Assembly: GCA_023101885.1 (NCBI GenBank)
Contig: JALPQD010000004.1
Span: 17,264,688-17,328,687 of the forward strand
Length of the DNA: 64,000 bases
Direction: 5' to 3'
Origin: Typhlomys cinereus
Lineage: Eukaryota; Chordata; Mammalia; Rodentia; Platacanthomyidae
This document shows positions 10,208 through 20,639 of the stretch, piece by piece. Below the pieces are notes generated by a model. The model ran no database searches. It saw only the letters and a list, made by a program, of their open reading frames with translations, and had not been told where the DNA came from. The first letter of the stretch is position 1; every line of letters starts with the position of its first letter. A program made the translations under genes and the position numbers.

Positions 10208-11381
10208 TGTAAAGTTTTTAACATCACTCTTCATTGATGTTCATACCTATAAAACAGGAAAAATAATCACACATCTCAGGAATGATGCAGCATTTGACGC
10301 TTGCATATTTAGTAGATTCTACTGTTTTCATTTATATCTACATGGATGATGAGATCTATACCATCACTAGATCAATTTTAAATAAACAGACTTCTCTGAA
10401 ACATATTCAGCTTTTCAAATTTCTTCTCCACTCCCAGTCCTCATGCCCAAATACATTTTCAAGAGAATCTGTTCCACATACTAGAGCCTTGGGATAGAAA
10501 CTGTAGACAAGCAGATGAAACACAGGATGAACATCAATATGTCACTGTCTGTCCTGCTGGGCACCAAACATTCTCCCTTTTCCTTAACCCCCGCCTTTCC
10601 ACATATGGGTCCGATTCTATCTCTTCAAGGAGAAGTCAAAGGCCCATCCTCCTGGCATCCTCTTCAAAGTGCATTATCTGTGAGGGATGCAGATGTTCCA
10701 CTAAATCGCTTTCAAATGTGAATACATCTGCCAGGCAGTTACTCCATGCACAGTAAAGAAACAGTAGCCGCAATGAAAGTCCTGTTGGAGATAGGATGGA
10801 TGAAGAATGCACTGAACACTCAAGCCTCCTGAAGGAATTCTGAAATTGTACTAAGCAGACATTCTGAGTTTTCATAGACATGAGTATGGGACTATTTCTT
10901 GGTCAAAACAACCTTCATATCTAGGGAAGATCTTCTTAGCTCCATCTTCTCAGACTTTTGCCTTCTCTTCTCAGTATCTAATTGACTGCAACTGAAGAGG
11001 TTATCAAAATAGGCCACATAGGACTGAACCCACATCTGTGTCGTCTCCACATGAGATGTACAGAATCCCAAAATTTGCTTTAAATCTTGAGCAAACATGA
11101 TCCTTTGCTCAAGCTCATGAATCTGATAGCCATGTAAATTTATATTTGAAAATCATAGATTTCATTAGCAAAATACCATTGGTTCAAGAGGTGATTTAGT
11201 ATTACATTGTTTACTTCTCTGATAGCATCGCTGTGGCCACCCTTCCCTTGGACATACACATACATGATCATACACACAAAAACATCACTTGTTTCTTTCC
11301 ATTTGAGAGTTACTTTTTGAGACTTCAGGCTATATATCTAGTTTAGCTAGCATTATTCTAAATTCAACATAATACATTAAA
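10208..11381. other. No recognised feature
   Basis: This is unique-looking sequence with short frames on both strands (for example 10515-10721 plus and 10636-10881 minus). None has splice-site context, domain similarity or a convincing length. No repeat was recognised. Confidence 0.4.
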
Positions 11382-11394
11382 ATATCATACTGAG

Positions 11395-11678
11395 GGGGCT
11401 GAGGAGGTGGCTCAGGGGTTAAGCCTCTGCCTTGCAGGCAGAAGGTCCTGAGTTTGGATCCTAGACCCCATGTATAGAAGCCAGACGGAAGCGGGGGCGG
11501 CCTGCATTTCTGGTCCTGGTAGGGCAGAGCCTGTGAATCCCTGCGCAGAGTAAACAAGGAGGAGGTGGAGGTGGTCCATGGTGGTTCCTGAATTCGCCCG
11601 TGGTTCTACACACACACACAATACACACACACACACACACATACACACACGCACAATTGAATAAAAAAAAATATATAT
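11395..11678 (+). mobile_element. Young SINE, subfamily B
   Basis: The tRNA-derived head carries an A-box-like tggctcaggggttaag and a degenerate B box (gagtttggatcc). The body runs 'cggaagcgggggcggcctgc', 'ggtcctggtagggcagagcc', 'agagtaaacaaggaggaggt', 'ccatggtggttcctgaattc', then CA repeats and an 'attgaataaa' tail. It is bounded by a 13 bp duplication with one mismatch (atatcatactgag at 11382-11394; atatcacactgag at 11679-11691). The 'agtaaacaag' stretch marks subfamily B. Confidence 0.92.
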
Positions 11679-11691
11679 ATATCACACTGAG

Positions 11692-12439
11692 TGCAGGCTG
11701 AGTGCTGAGATTCCTCAGGTCATACAAAATTGTGGACCTGAAACTTAATAGAAGTTTAGATCCCTGAACAAGGACAAAAAGTGCCTGCTGCTCAGAAACA
11801 CCCACGTTGTGGTTTTGAAAGATTAATAATTAACTTCTACTGTTTTTAGCCATTGAAATTTAGAGCTTTATTTCTTCCTACATTGGGTAATTCCCCAGTT
11901 TATATAATCAATCACTCAGGAATATTCTAAAAATATTGTTGGATTCTACTAGCATAATGGATAGAATTGTTTTCATTTATTTAAAACTCACTGGATAGTA
12001 GCCGACATGATATTTTGCACATAGAGGCATTTATTAATGAACAGAATGAAAAATAATCATATCATAGCTTGCCAAGAAATCCAAATTATTTTCTGTTCAA
12101 GTTTTCTATTGATGAAATAAAATGGCATCATAACAGACATTTCTAAGACAAAAACAAAGTTTGAATGCATGCAACATATAAAATTTAATAGCTCCAATGA
12201 GCCTAAACTATATATGACATTAAACATTCACCTGGAAATAACAGTGTATATTTTACATATTTGTTTAGTATGAAAATATTTAACAAAATAATTTTTAAAT
12301 AGCAATGACTACATTTTAGCCTTTGATTTATTGATAGGGAAAGGTTTTAGATAAACAGCATTTTTGAACATTACACATTGTATATTCAAATAAGTGATAT
12401 ATTAAACATAAAGAATCCAAATTAGCTTTTTATATTTTA
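11692..12439. other. No recognised feature
   Basis: This is AT-rich sequence without a recognisable gene or repeat; frames are short and interrupted. Confidence 0.4.
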
Positions 12440-12615
12440 TTTTAAAAATAGGGAGAGAAACAAGACACATACATTCTGCAGTGCACATGTGGAGATCAGA
12501 GGTCAACTTTCCAATGCCTGTCCTCTCCTTCCATCATATGTTTGAAGGGATTGAACTCAGGTCAACAGATTTGCATGGAGTCACCTTTACCTATTGAACC
12601 ATCTCTCACCGACAC
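12440..12615 (-). mobile_element. Old B3/B4-type tRNA-derived SINE
   Basis: In plus orientation one reads 'gtggagatcagaggtcaact', 'ctctccttccatcatatg', 'gggattgaactcaggtcaac' and 'cctttacctattgaaccatc', the reverse complement of a common rodent tRNA-head SINE with a 'gttgtcctctgacctccaca' body. It is strongly diverged. I am sure of the SINE class but not of the family name. A related plus-strand copy lies at 27938-28140. Confidence 0.65.
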
Positions 12616-13457
12616 CAAATTCATTTTTAAATATAGACTATAACAATCAAACTAATATGTTCTTTTTAAAAGACTGGTGATAGAAAATAGAGACTCCCTT
12701 TAATTATTCTTTATACAGAAAATTACTAAACAATGCTCTAAATATCATCTCATTTGCTACAATTTATGTATACTTGTTTCTATGTATATTTGTATTCTTG
12801 TACACACAAAGTATTGTCTAAATGCATCCCTTTGAATATCTAAAATATCATTAACCATAGGAAATTGGATACAAAGAGAGGATAACCTGAAGAAAGCTTT
12901 CATTGTTTCCTTCTAGAGTAGTATATTGTGTAATTTTGGAAACTATGTGAATGATTCTTTCTTGTTTTTAATAGAAGTTGTTAGAACTCAATGATAGGAT
13001 CCAGAATGGCTTCATTTTTAATAGGTGCTGAGAACAATGCCCTGCCCAACGTAAGCATTCAGTAAATAGTTCCTAATGAAGAAGTCAAGTCATTGCATTC
13101 AGAAAGTACTAGTACCTGAAGTGGAGGAAGAGTTACTCATGTTGGATTTCACCACAAAGAGAATTGACAGCTGGAATTAGCTTTCCAGGAACAAATCATA
13201 AAATTCTTTGCTCACATTGTTCTTGAAAAGCCAGTGATAAAATTAAATTAAATATTACCAAATTAGGTTTAATTATACACTTAATCATTATTGTAAGATT
13301 TTACTTCCTTGAAAAATACTAAAGATTTTAAGGTTTTAAAATAGAAAATGCAATCCCACTTAGATTAGTACACAAAAGTTTTAAATCTGCCATTTTAATA
13401 TACTTTGAATAAATTTTTAAGGACATGGTAATTTACTCTTAAATAAAAACAACTTCT
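12616..13457. other. Mostly featureless; possible L2 tail at 13010-13085
   Basis: Around 13023-13080 the text 'aggtgctgagaacaatgccc' followed by 'cagtaaatagttcctaatga' resembles the terminal block of L2/MIR elements in scrambled, diverged form. The rest is AT-rich and unassigned. Confidence 0.3.
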
Positions 13458-13728
13458 GTGCTAGAGAGATGGGTACAGGACTAAAGCCTTTTCCTCCCAA
13501 GGAATATAGCCTGAGTTCAAATCCCCACATCTCATGTAAAAGCTGAAGGGCAGGTATGGTAGAAGTCTGTAATTCTAACCCTAGAAGGTAGAGCCTGGGA
13601 AACTACAGAGCAATAAGGATATAGAGAAATCCATGAAAATTCCTGAAGTCATACATTCAAGTACTCTCTTTTATACATGCCTGCATATGCATGTATACAT
13701 AACATATTCACATAAAAAAGGACTTCTT
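13458..13728 (+). mobile_element. Ancient composite SINE (tRNA head plus B1-like body)
   Basis: A degraded tRNA-like head (gctagagagatgggtacagg, then 'gcctgagttcaaatcccc') is followed by 'ggcaggtatggtagaagtct' and 'gtaattctaaccctagaagg', which look like a diverged B1 core, and then by 'tgaaaattcctgaagtcata', the block seen in the older local SINE. It appears to link B4-like composite SINEs to the local family. Confidence 0.55.
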
Positions 13729-13746
13729 AAAAATATGATGTCCATG

Positions 13747-14034
13747 GGCTGGAGAGGTGGCTCAGGGGTTAAGCCTCCGCCTTGCGGGCAGAAGATCCCG
13801 AGTTCGGATCCCAGATCCCACGTATAGACGCCGGGCGGAAGCGGGGGCGGCCTGCGCTTCTGGTCCTGGTAGGGCGGAGCCTGTGAATCCCAGGGCAGAA
13901 GGAGGTGGAGGCGTCCATGGTGGTTCGCGAATTCGTCCGTGGTTCTACACATACACAGACACACGCATGCACACACACACAGACACGCACGCGCGCACAT
14001 ACGCACAGTTGAATAAATAATAATAATAATAAAA
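13747..14034 (+). mobile_element. Young SINE, subfamily A
   Basis: The head, CpG-rich body (gcgggggcggcctgcgcttc) and CA tail match the other young copies. It lacks the 'agtaaacaag' segment and carries 'ggttcgcgaattcgtccgtg' and 'cccagatcccacg', which define subfamily A. A perfect 18 bp duplication (aaaaatatgatgtccatg at 13729-13746 and 14035-14052) bounds it, so the insertion is recent. Confidence 0.95.
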
Positions 14035-14052
14035 AAAAATATGATGTCCATG

Positions 14053-14489
14053 AATAACCAGTTCAATTGTAAATATTAGCTGATTAAATCCATGTAGATT
14101 ATAAGAAAATGCATATTCTAGATACCTTAGGTGAATAAAATAAACATGAACAAAAGCATCAAAATTTTATAAAATAAGTAGCAATCACAGAATTAGCTGG
14201 TGAATACTGAAATGAACAAGAGAAAGTCCCATCTATTGCTGATAAGATTAAGAAACACTACATCATCATGCTCTGTCAAATTTCACATTAGCATTTTCTT
14301 TCCTAGGAAGTACCAAGGGCTATAAACAAATTACCTGAAAATTTGATTTCTGCTGTAGGCCTGCTGAGGATATATTCTCATCCTTCAACTGAACTTCACT
14401 GCAATAAAAGCCAAATCTGATCTATTAAAGACTACATGAAAAGAATGGAATGGAACCATGGGATGGAAGGAAGGGTTACAATAAAACTC
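14053..14489. other. No recognised feature
   Basis: This is AT-rich sequence with no gene or repeat that I can name. Confidence 0.4.
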
Positions 14490-14572
14490 AGACTGCTGCA
14501 AAATAAACAAAGAACTCCTGAAAGTCAACAATAAGAAGGTATACAACTGGATTTGAAAATGGATAAAAGAAG

Positions 14573-14654
14573 GGCTAGAAATATAATCCAGTGATAGAAA
14601 ACCTGCCTAGATTTCTCAAGGCATAGTTCAACCCCGAGCATACCATATATAATT

Positions 14655-14704
<50 letters not shown>
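14573..14704 (+). mobile_element. ID-like SINE with CA tract
   Basis: The text 'gctagaaatataatccagtg', 'atagaaaacctgcctagatt' and 'agttcaaccccgagcatacc' follows the pattern of rodent ID/BC1 (tRNA-Ala-derived) elements with about a quarter of positions changed. A CA run (about 14665-14704) forms its tail. Confidence 0.55.
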
Positions 14705-14708
<4 letters not shown>

Positions 14709-15114
14709 TTCCTAGAAAAAGAACTATTATATGACCCACGACACCACTCCTGGACATGTTCCCAAAGGACTCAATATCTTATTACAGATTTTCTTGTTTA
14801 TCCATGTTCATAATATTCTAGGAATAGCTAGGAATTGGAATCAATATGGATATTCATCAATGGATGAATGGATAATGAAAATGTGAAACATATACATCTG
14901 CAATTTTATTCAATTCTAAAGAAAAATGAAACTATGAAACAGTTGATAGAACTAGAAAAAAAAAACAGCAAGGTGACCCAGGTCTAGAATTATAATAACA
15001 ATGCATATTTTCCTTCATATGTGATTCTTAACTATGATTCTTAACTTTAGGTATATGAGATTTTCAAAGAACAAATTCAATACAATTTTTTTTTTCAAAA
15101 GGAGGAAAAAAGGA

Positions 15115-15320
15115 GGCTGGAGAGATGGCTCAGGGGTTAAGACTTTGCCTTCCAAGCAGAAGGTCCTGAGTTCAGATCCCAGGTCTCACATAAATAACCA
15201 CCAGATGGAAACAGTGGAGGCCTGTACTTCCTGCCATGGTGGGCAGAGCCTGGGAAATCCCAGAGCGAAGCAAGGAGGTAGAAGTAATCCAGGATGATTC
15301 CCGAAGTCACCCATGCTCTC

Positions 15321-15365
<45 letters not shown>

Positions 15366-15391
15366 AGTAAATAAATAATTTTTTTTTAAAA
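15115..15391 (+). mobile_element. Older copy of the local SINE
   Basis: The head 'ggctggagagatggctcagg' and B-box region 'gagttcagatcccagg' are followed by 'gaaacagtggaggcctgtac', 'gcagagcctgggaaatccca', 'aatccaggatgattcccgaa', a TC run, a CA run and an 'aataaataattttttttt' tail. The tail has AATAAA-type motifs followed by a T run, as in T+ class SINEs such as B2. The flanks carry similar purine-rich 'gaggaaaa' sequence that may be the duplication. Confidence 0.85.
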
Positions 15392-15874
15392 TGAGGAAAA
15401 GGGGGGGAGGGTAAAAGACTTTAATGGACATATAATCAAAAAAGATAGGCATCAATTAGCATATAAAATATGTTCCCCATGCTTTACATAATAGAATTGA
15501 AAGGCAATGTTAGATACCGTCACACAACTCTTGGAATGGTCAAAATCAAAAACACTGAGGACACCAAGTGCTGACAGATTTGAACCAGGAACCCCCTTCT
15601 ATTGCTGATGAGAGTGTAAAATACTACTGCAAATTTATACCATAGTTTGATGACATCTTACAAACCTAAGTAGGCTTATCAGAAAAATCTAGTATTGTAC
15701 ACTTGTTCCAGTTTCTTCTCATGTTACCAATAAAACCACAACCAAAGATTTTAAGGGAATTAGGGGTTATTATTGCCAGGAGCTGAGGAAATTGTCCACA
15801 CAATATCCATGGAAAATGCAGAGAAAGGAGCAAACCTCCTCATTGACCGTGAATGTTCTAAAATATGCTGGCCT

Positions 15875-16185
15875 GGGGCTGGAGAGATGGCTCAGGGGTT
15901 AAGCCTCTGCCTTGCAGGCGGAAGGTCCTGAGTTCGGATCCTAGACCCCACGTATAGACGCCGGGCAGAAGCAGGGGTGGCCTGCGTTTCTGGTCCCCAT
16001 AGGGCGAAGCCTGTGAATCCCGGGCAGAGCAAACAAGGAGGAGGTGGAGGCGTCCATGGTGGTTCCCGAATTCGCCCGTGGTTCTACACACACACACACA
16101 CATACACACACATACGCGCGCGCATACACGCATACACGCACAATTGAATAAATAATAAAAAAATTTAAAAATAAAAAAATAAAAT
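15875..16185 (+). mobile_element. Young SINE, subfamily B
   Basis: This is a complete element with A-box-like and B-box-like head, 'agagcaaacaaggaggaggt' (the subfamily B segment with one change), 'ggttcccgaattcgcccgtg', CA and CG-containing repeats, and an 'attgaataaataataaaa' tail. A 15 bp duplication with one mismatch (15860-15874 and 16186-16200, aaaatatgctg-g/a-cct) brackets it. It sits inside a MaLR LTR. Confidence 0.93.
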
Positions 16186-16346
16186 AAAATATGCTGACCT
16201 ATGCCAAACTACTGAACCAGATCTCTCCATCTTATCCATCAATCAGGGAAAGGGCCCAACCATTATGGACTACATCTTACCTCATCAATTAGGCAATTTC
16301 CCATAGGCTTGCTCAGGGAGCAATTGTTCAAAAAATGTCCTTAAAG

Positions 16347-16620
16347 GGCTGAAGAGATGACTCAGGAGAGAAGCCTCTGCCTTGCAGGCGGAAGGTCCTG
16401 AATTCGGGCAGAAGCGGGGGCGGCCTGCGTTTCTGGTCCTGGTAGGGCGGAGCCTGTGAATCCCGGGGCAAAGTAAACAAGGAAGAGGTGGACGCGGTCC
16501 ATGGTGGTTCCCGAATTCGTCCGTGGTTCTATACACATACATACATACACACACATACATACACACACTCATACATGCACAATCGAATAACTAATAAAAA
16601 TGATAAAAATTTTTTAAAAA
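16347..16620 (+). mobile_element. Young SINE, subfamily B, with internal deletion
   Basis: The head has changes (gactcaggagagaagcctct) and about 24 bases between the B box and 'gcagaagcgggggcggcctg' are missing, which removes the end of the B box. The body keeps 'aaagtaaacaaggaagaggt' and 'ggttcccgaattcgtccgtg'. It is followed directly by an older SINE lacking its head, and only one duplication (gtccttaaag, 16337-16346 and 16902-16911) surrounds the pair. Confidence 0.87.
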
Positions 16621-16901
16621 AAAAGACTCCGCTCACAAGCAGAAGGTCCTGAGTTTGGATCCCAGGTCCCATGTAAAAACACCAGGACAAAAACAGCAGG
16701 GGCCTGTACTTCCTGTCCTGGTAGGCAGAACCTGGGAAATCACAAAGCAAGGCAAGAAGGAGTTAGAAGAAATCCAGGATGATTCCTGAAGTTACCCTTG
16801 GTCTTCCATAGGAACATACAGTGCCCTCTGATACATGTGCACACACACACACACACACGTGCACACACATAAATAAATAACAATAAAGTTTTTTTTAAAA
16901 A
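16621..16901 (+). mobile_element. Older SINE, head-truncated, second half of a SINE dimer
   Basis: The text starts inside the head ('gctcacaagcagaaggtcct') and continues with the older-subfamily body ('gaaatccaggatgattcctg', 'agttacccttggtcttccat', 'gtgccctctgatacatgtgc'), CA repeats and an 'aataacaataaagttttttt' tail. The first ~25 bases of the head are absent; the preceding young SINE fills that position. Confidence 0.85.
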
Positions 16902-16950
16902 GTCCTTAAAGGCTTAGCTCTCAATTGCTAAGTTGAGAACTATATCGAAT

Positions 16951-19164
16951 GGTATAATGCTCTTTGGCAATTGCTCAGACATGTTGAAATTTATCTTCAC
17001 ACAAAAGTCTGTACACAAACGTCTATACTAGATTGTTTCAAATTTTCAAACTTGGTAGATATCATTTACCCTTCAATATGTAAATATATTATAACTCTCC
17101 AGAATATGGAATAAGAAGAAAATTGAAATGCTCATGGGAGGGGAAGAAAGAAAAGTTAAAAGCCTATTACTAAGTTAAATCCTGGAACGCTGTTTATTAT
17201 GTAAGTCCAACCATGCTATATTCTGAAATAGTCAAAATTATTGAGACAGTTAAGAAGGTAAATGGTTACCAAGTCTGTGGTGAGAGGTAAAAGGAGAGAC
17301 AGATGATTAGGACTGCAGTGAAAATGACTCTAAATATTTCCATGTTGAGTAAGTGTCATTACACATTTGTCAAACCCATAGAATGTAAGATTGAGGCCTT
17401 ATTTTATGTAAACCTTAGACTTTGAGTAATAATGATGTGTGGATGAAGGTCCATGATTATTTTTCCCAGTGGAAAAAGACAAGGATGGTAAGGGGAGGAA
17501 AAGGTGAGGACAGAACATATATGAAAACTGTTTCTAGGCCAACTTTGCTAGGGAAGTAAAACTGCTCTGAAAATATTTTTATGTTTAAAAGACAAACAAA
17601 TTATTAAATCTGGGAGGAAAAACTCCTGAATCATCTTTAAAGTACTGCTCTTAAAATACAGTACATGACCCATTTTAACATAGGACTTTCCAATATTCAA
17701 TTATCATGGATTAGTCAGTTGTTTCTTTCTTGGTTTAGACTAAATTATTATCAAATCAAGAGAAAGCTAATTAGGACTCTAAATAGAATGATTAAAAGAT
17801 GTGTTCACTCAGACAGAAATTCCAGTTTTCCTTCTTAGCTTCCAGCTGCCCTTAAATTACTCCAAGAAAGCACATAGAAAACTATTTGGACAGTGTAAAA
17901 TTCATTTTTCCATACTGTAGCTTGCCCATAGCTTCTTTCATTCTAACCCTTAATAGTACCTATGTGAGCTAAACCATGATTAAGTGCTAGAAACTTAAAG
18001 TCCTTGGGGTAAGAATTTCTATGAAACCTTCTTTTCTACCCAGAGGGAAGGGAGGGTCTCAGTGAGCTAAGGACTGAGTTCATATCTGTTACCACCACCA
18101 AGAAGCCCTGGAGAGTCCCCATACTTTCATTATTGAGGCTATATTCAGCTTAGCAAACTTCTGGAACTTTCATTCACTTGATGAATGGAAATGAATGTAT
18201 GTGGGATGTTTTAATGGTTCTCAAACATTCTAGCATGATGAACCGTGAGATTTTTATCAGGTGTGAAATAGCTTTTGGATGTGTGTGAGAGGAAAACTTT
18301 AGTAAACTTAGCCATATTTAAGGAGAAACTGTTATAAAGAGTTGATTGCAAATAGGTTCTAAGACATTTTTCTTCTCATTTCTTTAATATCAGCCGTTCT
18401 TAAATCCCACAATTAAGGTTTTATAATCTCTGTCATTTTTTTTCCAGAGGTAGAAGAAATTCCAAAGATGGTACTAACTCTATTTTTAGCTTGCCAGTGA
18501 CTTCTTTCTTGAGAGTGCAATTACTTACACACTCGATTTCCCCCCCCCTCCCGGTTCCCACTTACTGCAGAGAACATACAATCATTCAGATTACCTGGAT
18601 CAAACAGTTCTTTAACCTCCTTGGAAGAAAAAGACTCATCGATGCACAGTTTCAGATTTAATTATAGTGTGTTTCATGTTCTCAATTTTTGCAGGTGGTC
18701 CTTTAAACAAGTTGGAGTTTTAGCAAATTGAAGTAAAATATATAAACTTCCCCTGCTTGTTCTTTCATTGAAAGCCACTCTGTTGAAATTCCCCTGCTCT
18801 CACCTCCCACACAATTCTCCCTTCTTGAAACCCTACACATTCCACAAAATGCTTTCCTGCAAATCTTTCTGGATTGCCCCCCAACCAGCTGTACTCTCAC
18901 TCTACCTGAACCCCACAGTCCTGACTTTTCTTAACATGTGACTCACATTCAGTCTCACATTAGTGCACTAGCCACTCCTGCTCCTCCACAGAAAGCATTT
19001 CCTGCAGAAGGGTATCAGATATCTTCTCCATACTTTGCCTAATGATTGTAGACAGTAACCGTGCAGCAATATTAGTCTGAATAGTCTTTCAAACTAGGTG
19101 GGATTTCTTTTAGTTTGGGGACAAGGGATTGAGGCAGTAGAGGAGAGGGGTTAGTGATTTGTTT
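16951..19164. other. No recognised gene or repeat
   Basis: These 2.2 kb have single-copy character. A C run lies at about 18540-18553. A pyrimidine-rich segment at about 18770-18930 ('tgctttcctgcaaatctttc') is vaguely L2-like but was not accepted. The minus-strand frame at 18703-18900 has no domain similarity that I recognise. Confidence 0.4.
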
Positions 19165-19320
19165 GGTTTGGATCTTTTAGGATGGGTTCTTGCTACATAT
19201 GTATCCCTTATTGACCAGGAATTCACCAAGAAGACCAGTTTGGCCTCAAACTTCCAGTAATTCTCCTGACTCTGGCTCCCAAGTGTTATGATGATAGGCC
19301 CAAGCTAATACACCTAGGTT
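19165..19320 (-). mobile_element. B1 (7SL-derived SINE), diverged
   Basis: In plus orientation 'gatgggttcttgctacatat', 'gaccagtttggcctcaaact', 'attctcctgactctggctcc' and 'caagtgttatgatgataggc' follow the reverse complement of B1 with moderate decay. B1 is rodent-specific, so this also informs the choice of host. Confidence 0.75.
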
Positions 19321-19419
19321 TTCCTTAAGTTTTGGAGGGAGGAGTAATATTTACAATGTAACACCAGGTTTGAACTATTTCAGATTTGAACAAAAGCATT
19401 GACTAACATCTTTGTTTCA

Positions 19420-19437
19420 TTTCCTTTTTTTTAAATT

Positions 19438-19476
<39 letters not shown>

Positions 19477-19833
19477 CTTTTCCCCTCATACAAAGGTAAT
19501 GGGTACCCCTATTCCCTCTCTCCCTCCACCCCTCCCTGGACCTCCCTCCTCCCTCCCCTCTTTTCCCCTTCCTTTTCTCCCTTCTCCCTTTCTTCCAGTG
19601 CCCCCTCGCCCTATCACTGAAGCATCCTTTAATGTGCATATCAAACTTTCCTCTGGGTCCTCCTCTCTGATGAGGTGTAAGGACTCAGTGGCATTTCCTA
19701 GAACTCTTTCTTGTGTTCCTCTTAAGTATAGGAACACTATCGTGACTGTTAATCCCTTGCTTCTAAGGATCCTAATGCCTTTAGTCCATGCTAGATTTTG
19801 AGGGGTCAATGATATGTTGGTCATTGTGCAGAT
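19420..19833 (-). mobile_element. L1 3' UTR, direct arm of a rearranged L1
   Basis: In reverse complement this is the L1 3' UTR from 'gacctgtgcaatgaccgaca'-type text through the G-rich tract and 'gtttgtatgag' end to a TTTA-repeat tail (plus-strand TTTA run about 19437-19477). At about 19833 the text flips to plus-strand ORF2 sequence, so this is one arm of a 5'-inverted L1. Confidence 0.88.
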
Positions 19834-20287
19834 CGCCTGGTACTGGTTCCAAAATAGACACACAGATCAATGGATAAGGGTTGAAGACCCACATATAAGC
19901 CCACACAATTACAGCCATTTGATCTTTGACAAAGGGACACAAAAAATCCGGAAAAAGAACTGCATCTTCAACAAATGGTGCTGGCAAAACTGGATCTCCA
20001 CATGCAGAAGATTAAAACTGGACCCATACTTGTCACCATGTACAAGACTTAATTCCAAATGGATCAAGGACCTCAATATAAGGCCAGAGACTATAAAAAC
20101 TGTAGTTGAAAGGGTAGGGAACTCCCTGGAGCTGATTGGACTAGGCCAACAGTTCCTAATTGGAAATCCAATAGCACAGTCAATACAACCAACACTCAAC
20201 AGATGGGTTCTTATGAAATTAAAGAGCTTCTGTTCAGATAAAGAGATTGTAACTCGAGCACAAAGGCAACCCACAGAATGGGAGAAT
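19834..20287 (+). mobile_element. L1 ORF2 segment, inverted arm, joined to a SINE half
   Basis: It matches about 59158-59585 of the full-length copy closely: 'gcctggtactggttccaaaa', 'gacacacagatcaatggata', 'atcttcaacaaatggtgctg', 'aggcaacccacagaatggga'. A frame stays open from 19814 to 20311, so this piece is well preserved. It ends abruptly at 'gggagaat' and continues as SINE text. Plus-strand polarity is opposite to the 3' UTR at 19420-19833, as expected from twin priming. Confidence 0.88.
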
Positions 20288-20393
20288 GGCCTGCGTTTCC
20301 GGTCCGGGTAGAGCGGAGCCTGTGAATCCTGGGGCAGAGTAAACAGGAGGAGGTGGAGGCGGTCCATGGTGGTTCCCGAAATTCTCCCGTGGT

Positions 20394-20438
<45 letters not shown>

Positions 20439-20460
20439 ACACAATTGGATAAATAAAAAC
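20288..20460 (+). mobile_element. 3' half of a young SINE (subfamily B), fused to L1
   Basis: The text starts mid-body ('ggcctgcgtttccggtccgg') with no head and runs through 'agagtaaacaggaggaggtg', 'ccatggtggttcccgaaatt', a CA tract and 'attggataaataaaaacag'. No matching SINE 5' half lies on the far side of the L1 (before 19420). The SINE half was therefore either joined during reverse transcription or left after a deletion. A GGAA tract follows. Confidence 0.85.
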
Positions 20461-20524
20461 AGTTTAGACTAAACAGTAAATTAGAGAAAGAGAGAGAGAA
20501 AGCGAAAGAGAGAAAAAAAGAAAA

Positions 20525-20628
20525 GGAAGGAAGGAAGGAAGGAAGGAAGGAAGGAAGGAAGGAAGGAAGGAAGGAAGGAAGGAAGGAAGGAAGGAAGGAA
20601 GGAAGGAAGGAAGGAAGGAAGGAAGGAA
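20525..20628 (+). repeat. (GGAA)n microsatellite, about 25 units
   Basis: A nearly perfect run of GGAA repeats of about 100 bp is preceded by GAGA/GAAA-rich text from 20484. The Ser/Phe/Leu/Pro-rich antisense frames here come from the repeat. Tandem GGAA can bind ETS factors in principle; nothing here shows that it does. Confidence 0.95.
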
Positions 20629-20639
20629 AGAACTCAAAA

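Larger units (their letters stand above)
14490..15690 (+). mobile_element. Patchwork of old L1 pieces in non-colinear order
   Basis: The piece at 14490-14572 ('aacaaagaactcctgaaagt', 'atttgaaaatggataaaaga') is followed in L1 order by the piece at 15413-15690 ('gactttaatggacatataat', 'gaaccaggaacccccttcta'). Between them lies a piece from further downstream in ORF2 and the 3' UTR (14705-15080: 'gatattcatcaatggatgaa', 'gataatgaaaatgtgaaaca'). An ID-like SINE with a CA tract (14573-14704) and an older local SINE (15115-15391) also sit inside. At least two L1 insertions or one rearrangement are needed. No frame is intact. Confidence 0.65.
15697..16950 (-). mobile_element. MaLR-class LTR (MT-like), split by SINEs
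   Basis: Fragments at 15697-15874, 16186-16346 and 16902-16950 join into one reverse-complement LTR. Its blocks are 'gttaccaataaaaccacaac', 'caggagctgaggaaattgtc', 'aaagggcccaaccattatgg', 'cataggcttgctcagggagc' and 'attgctaagttgagaact'. The same block order appears at 25530-25965. I recognise the class from the rodent MaLR pattern ('cccagtgggctgggcc ... aggcttgcc ... caagttgaca'); the exact family is uncertain. Confidence 0.5.

Noticed and set aside
18540..18553. C run as a possible regulatory tract
   Set aside because: A single homopolymer run without neighbouring promoter features.
19814..20311. 165-codon frame, possible protein
   Set aside because: It is a preserved slice of L1 ORF2 in an inverted arm and is joined to SINE text at its end.
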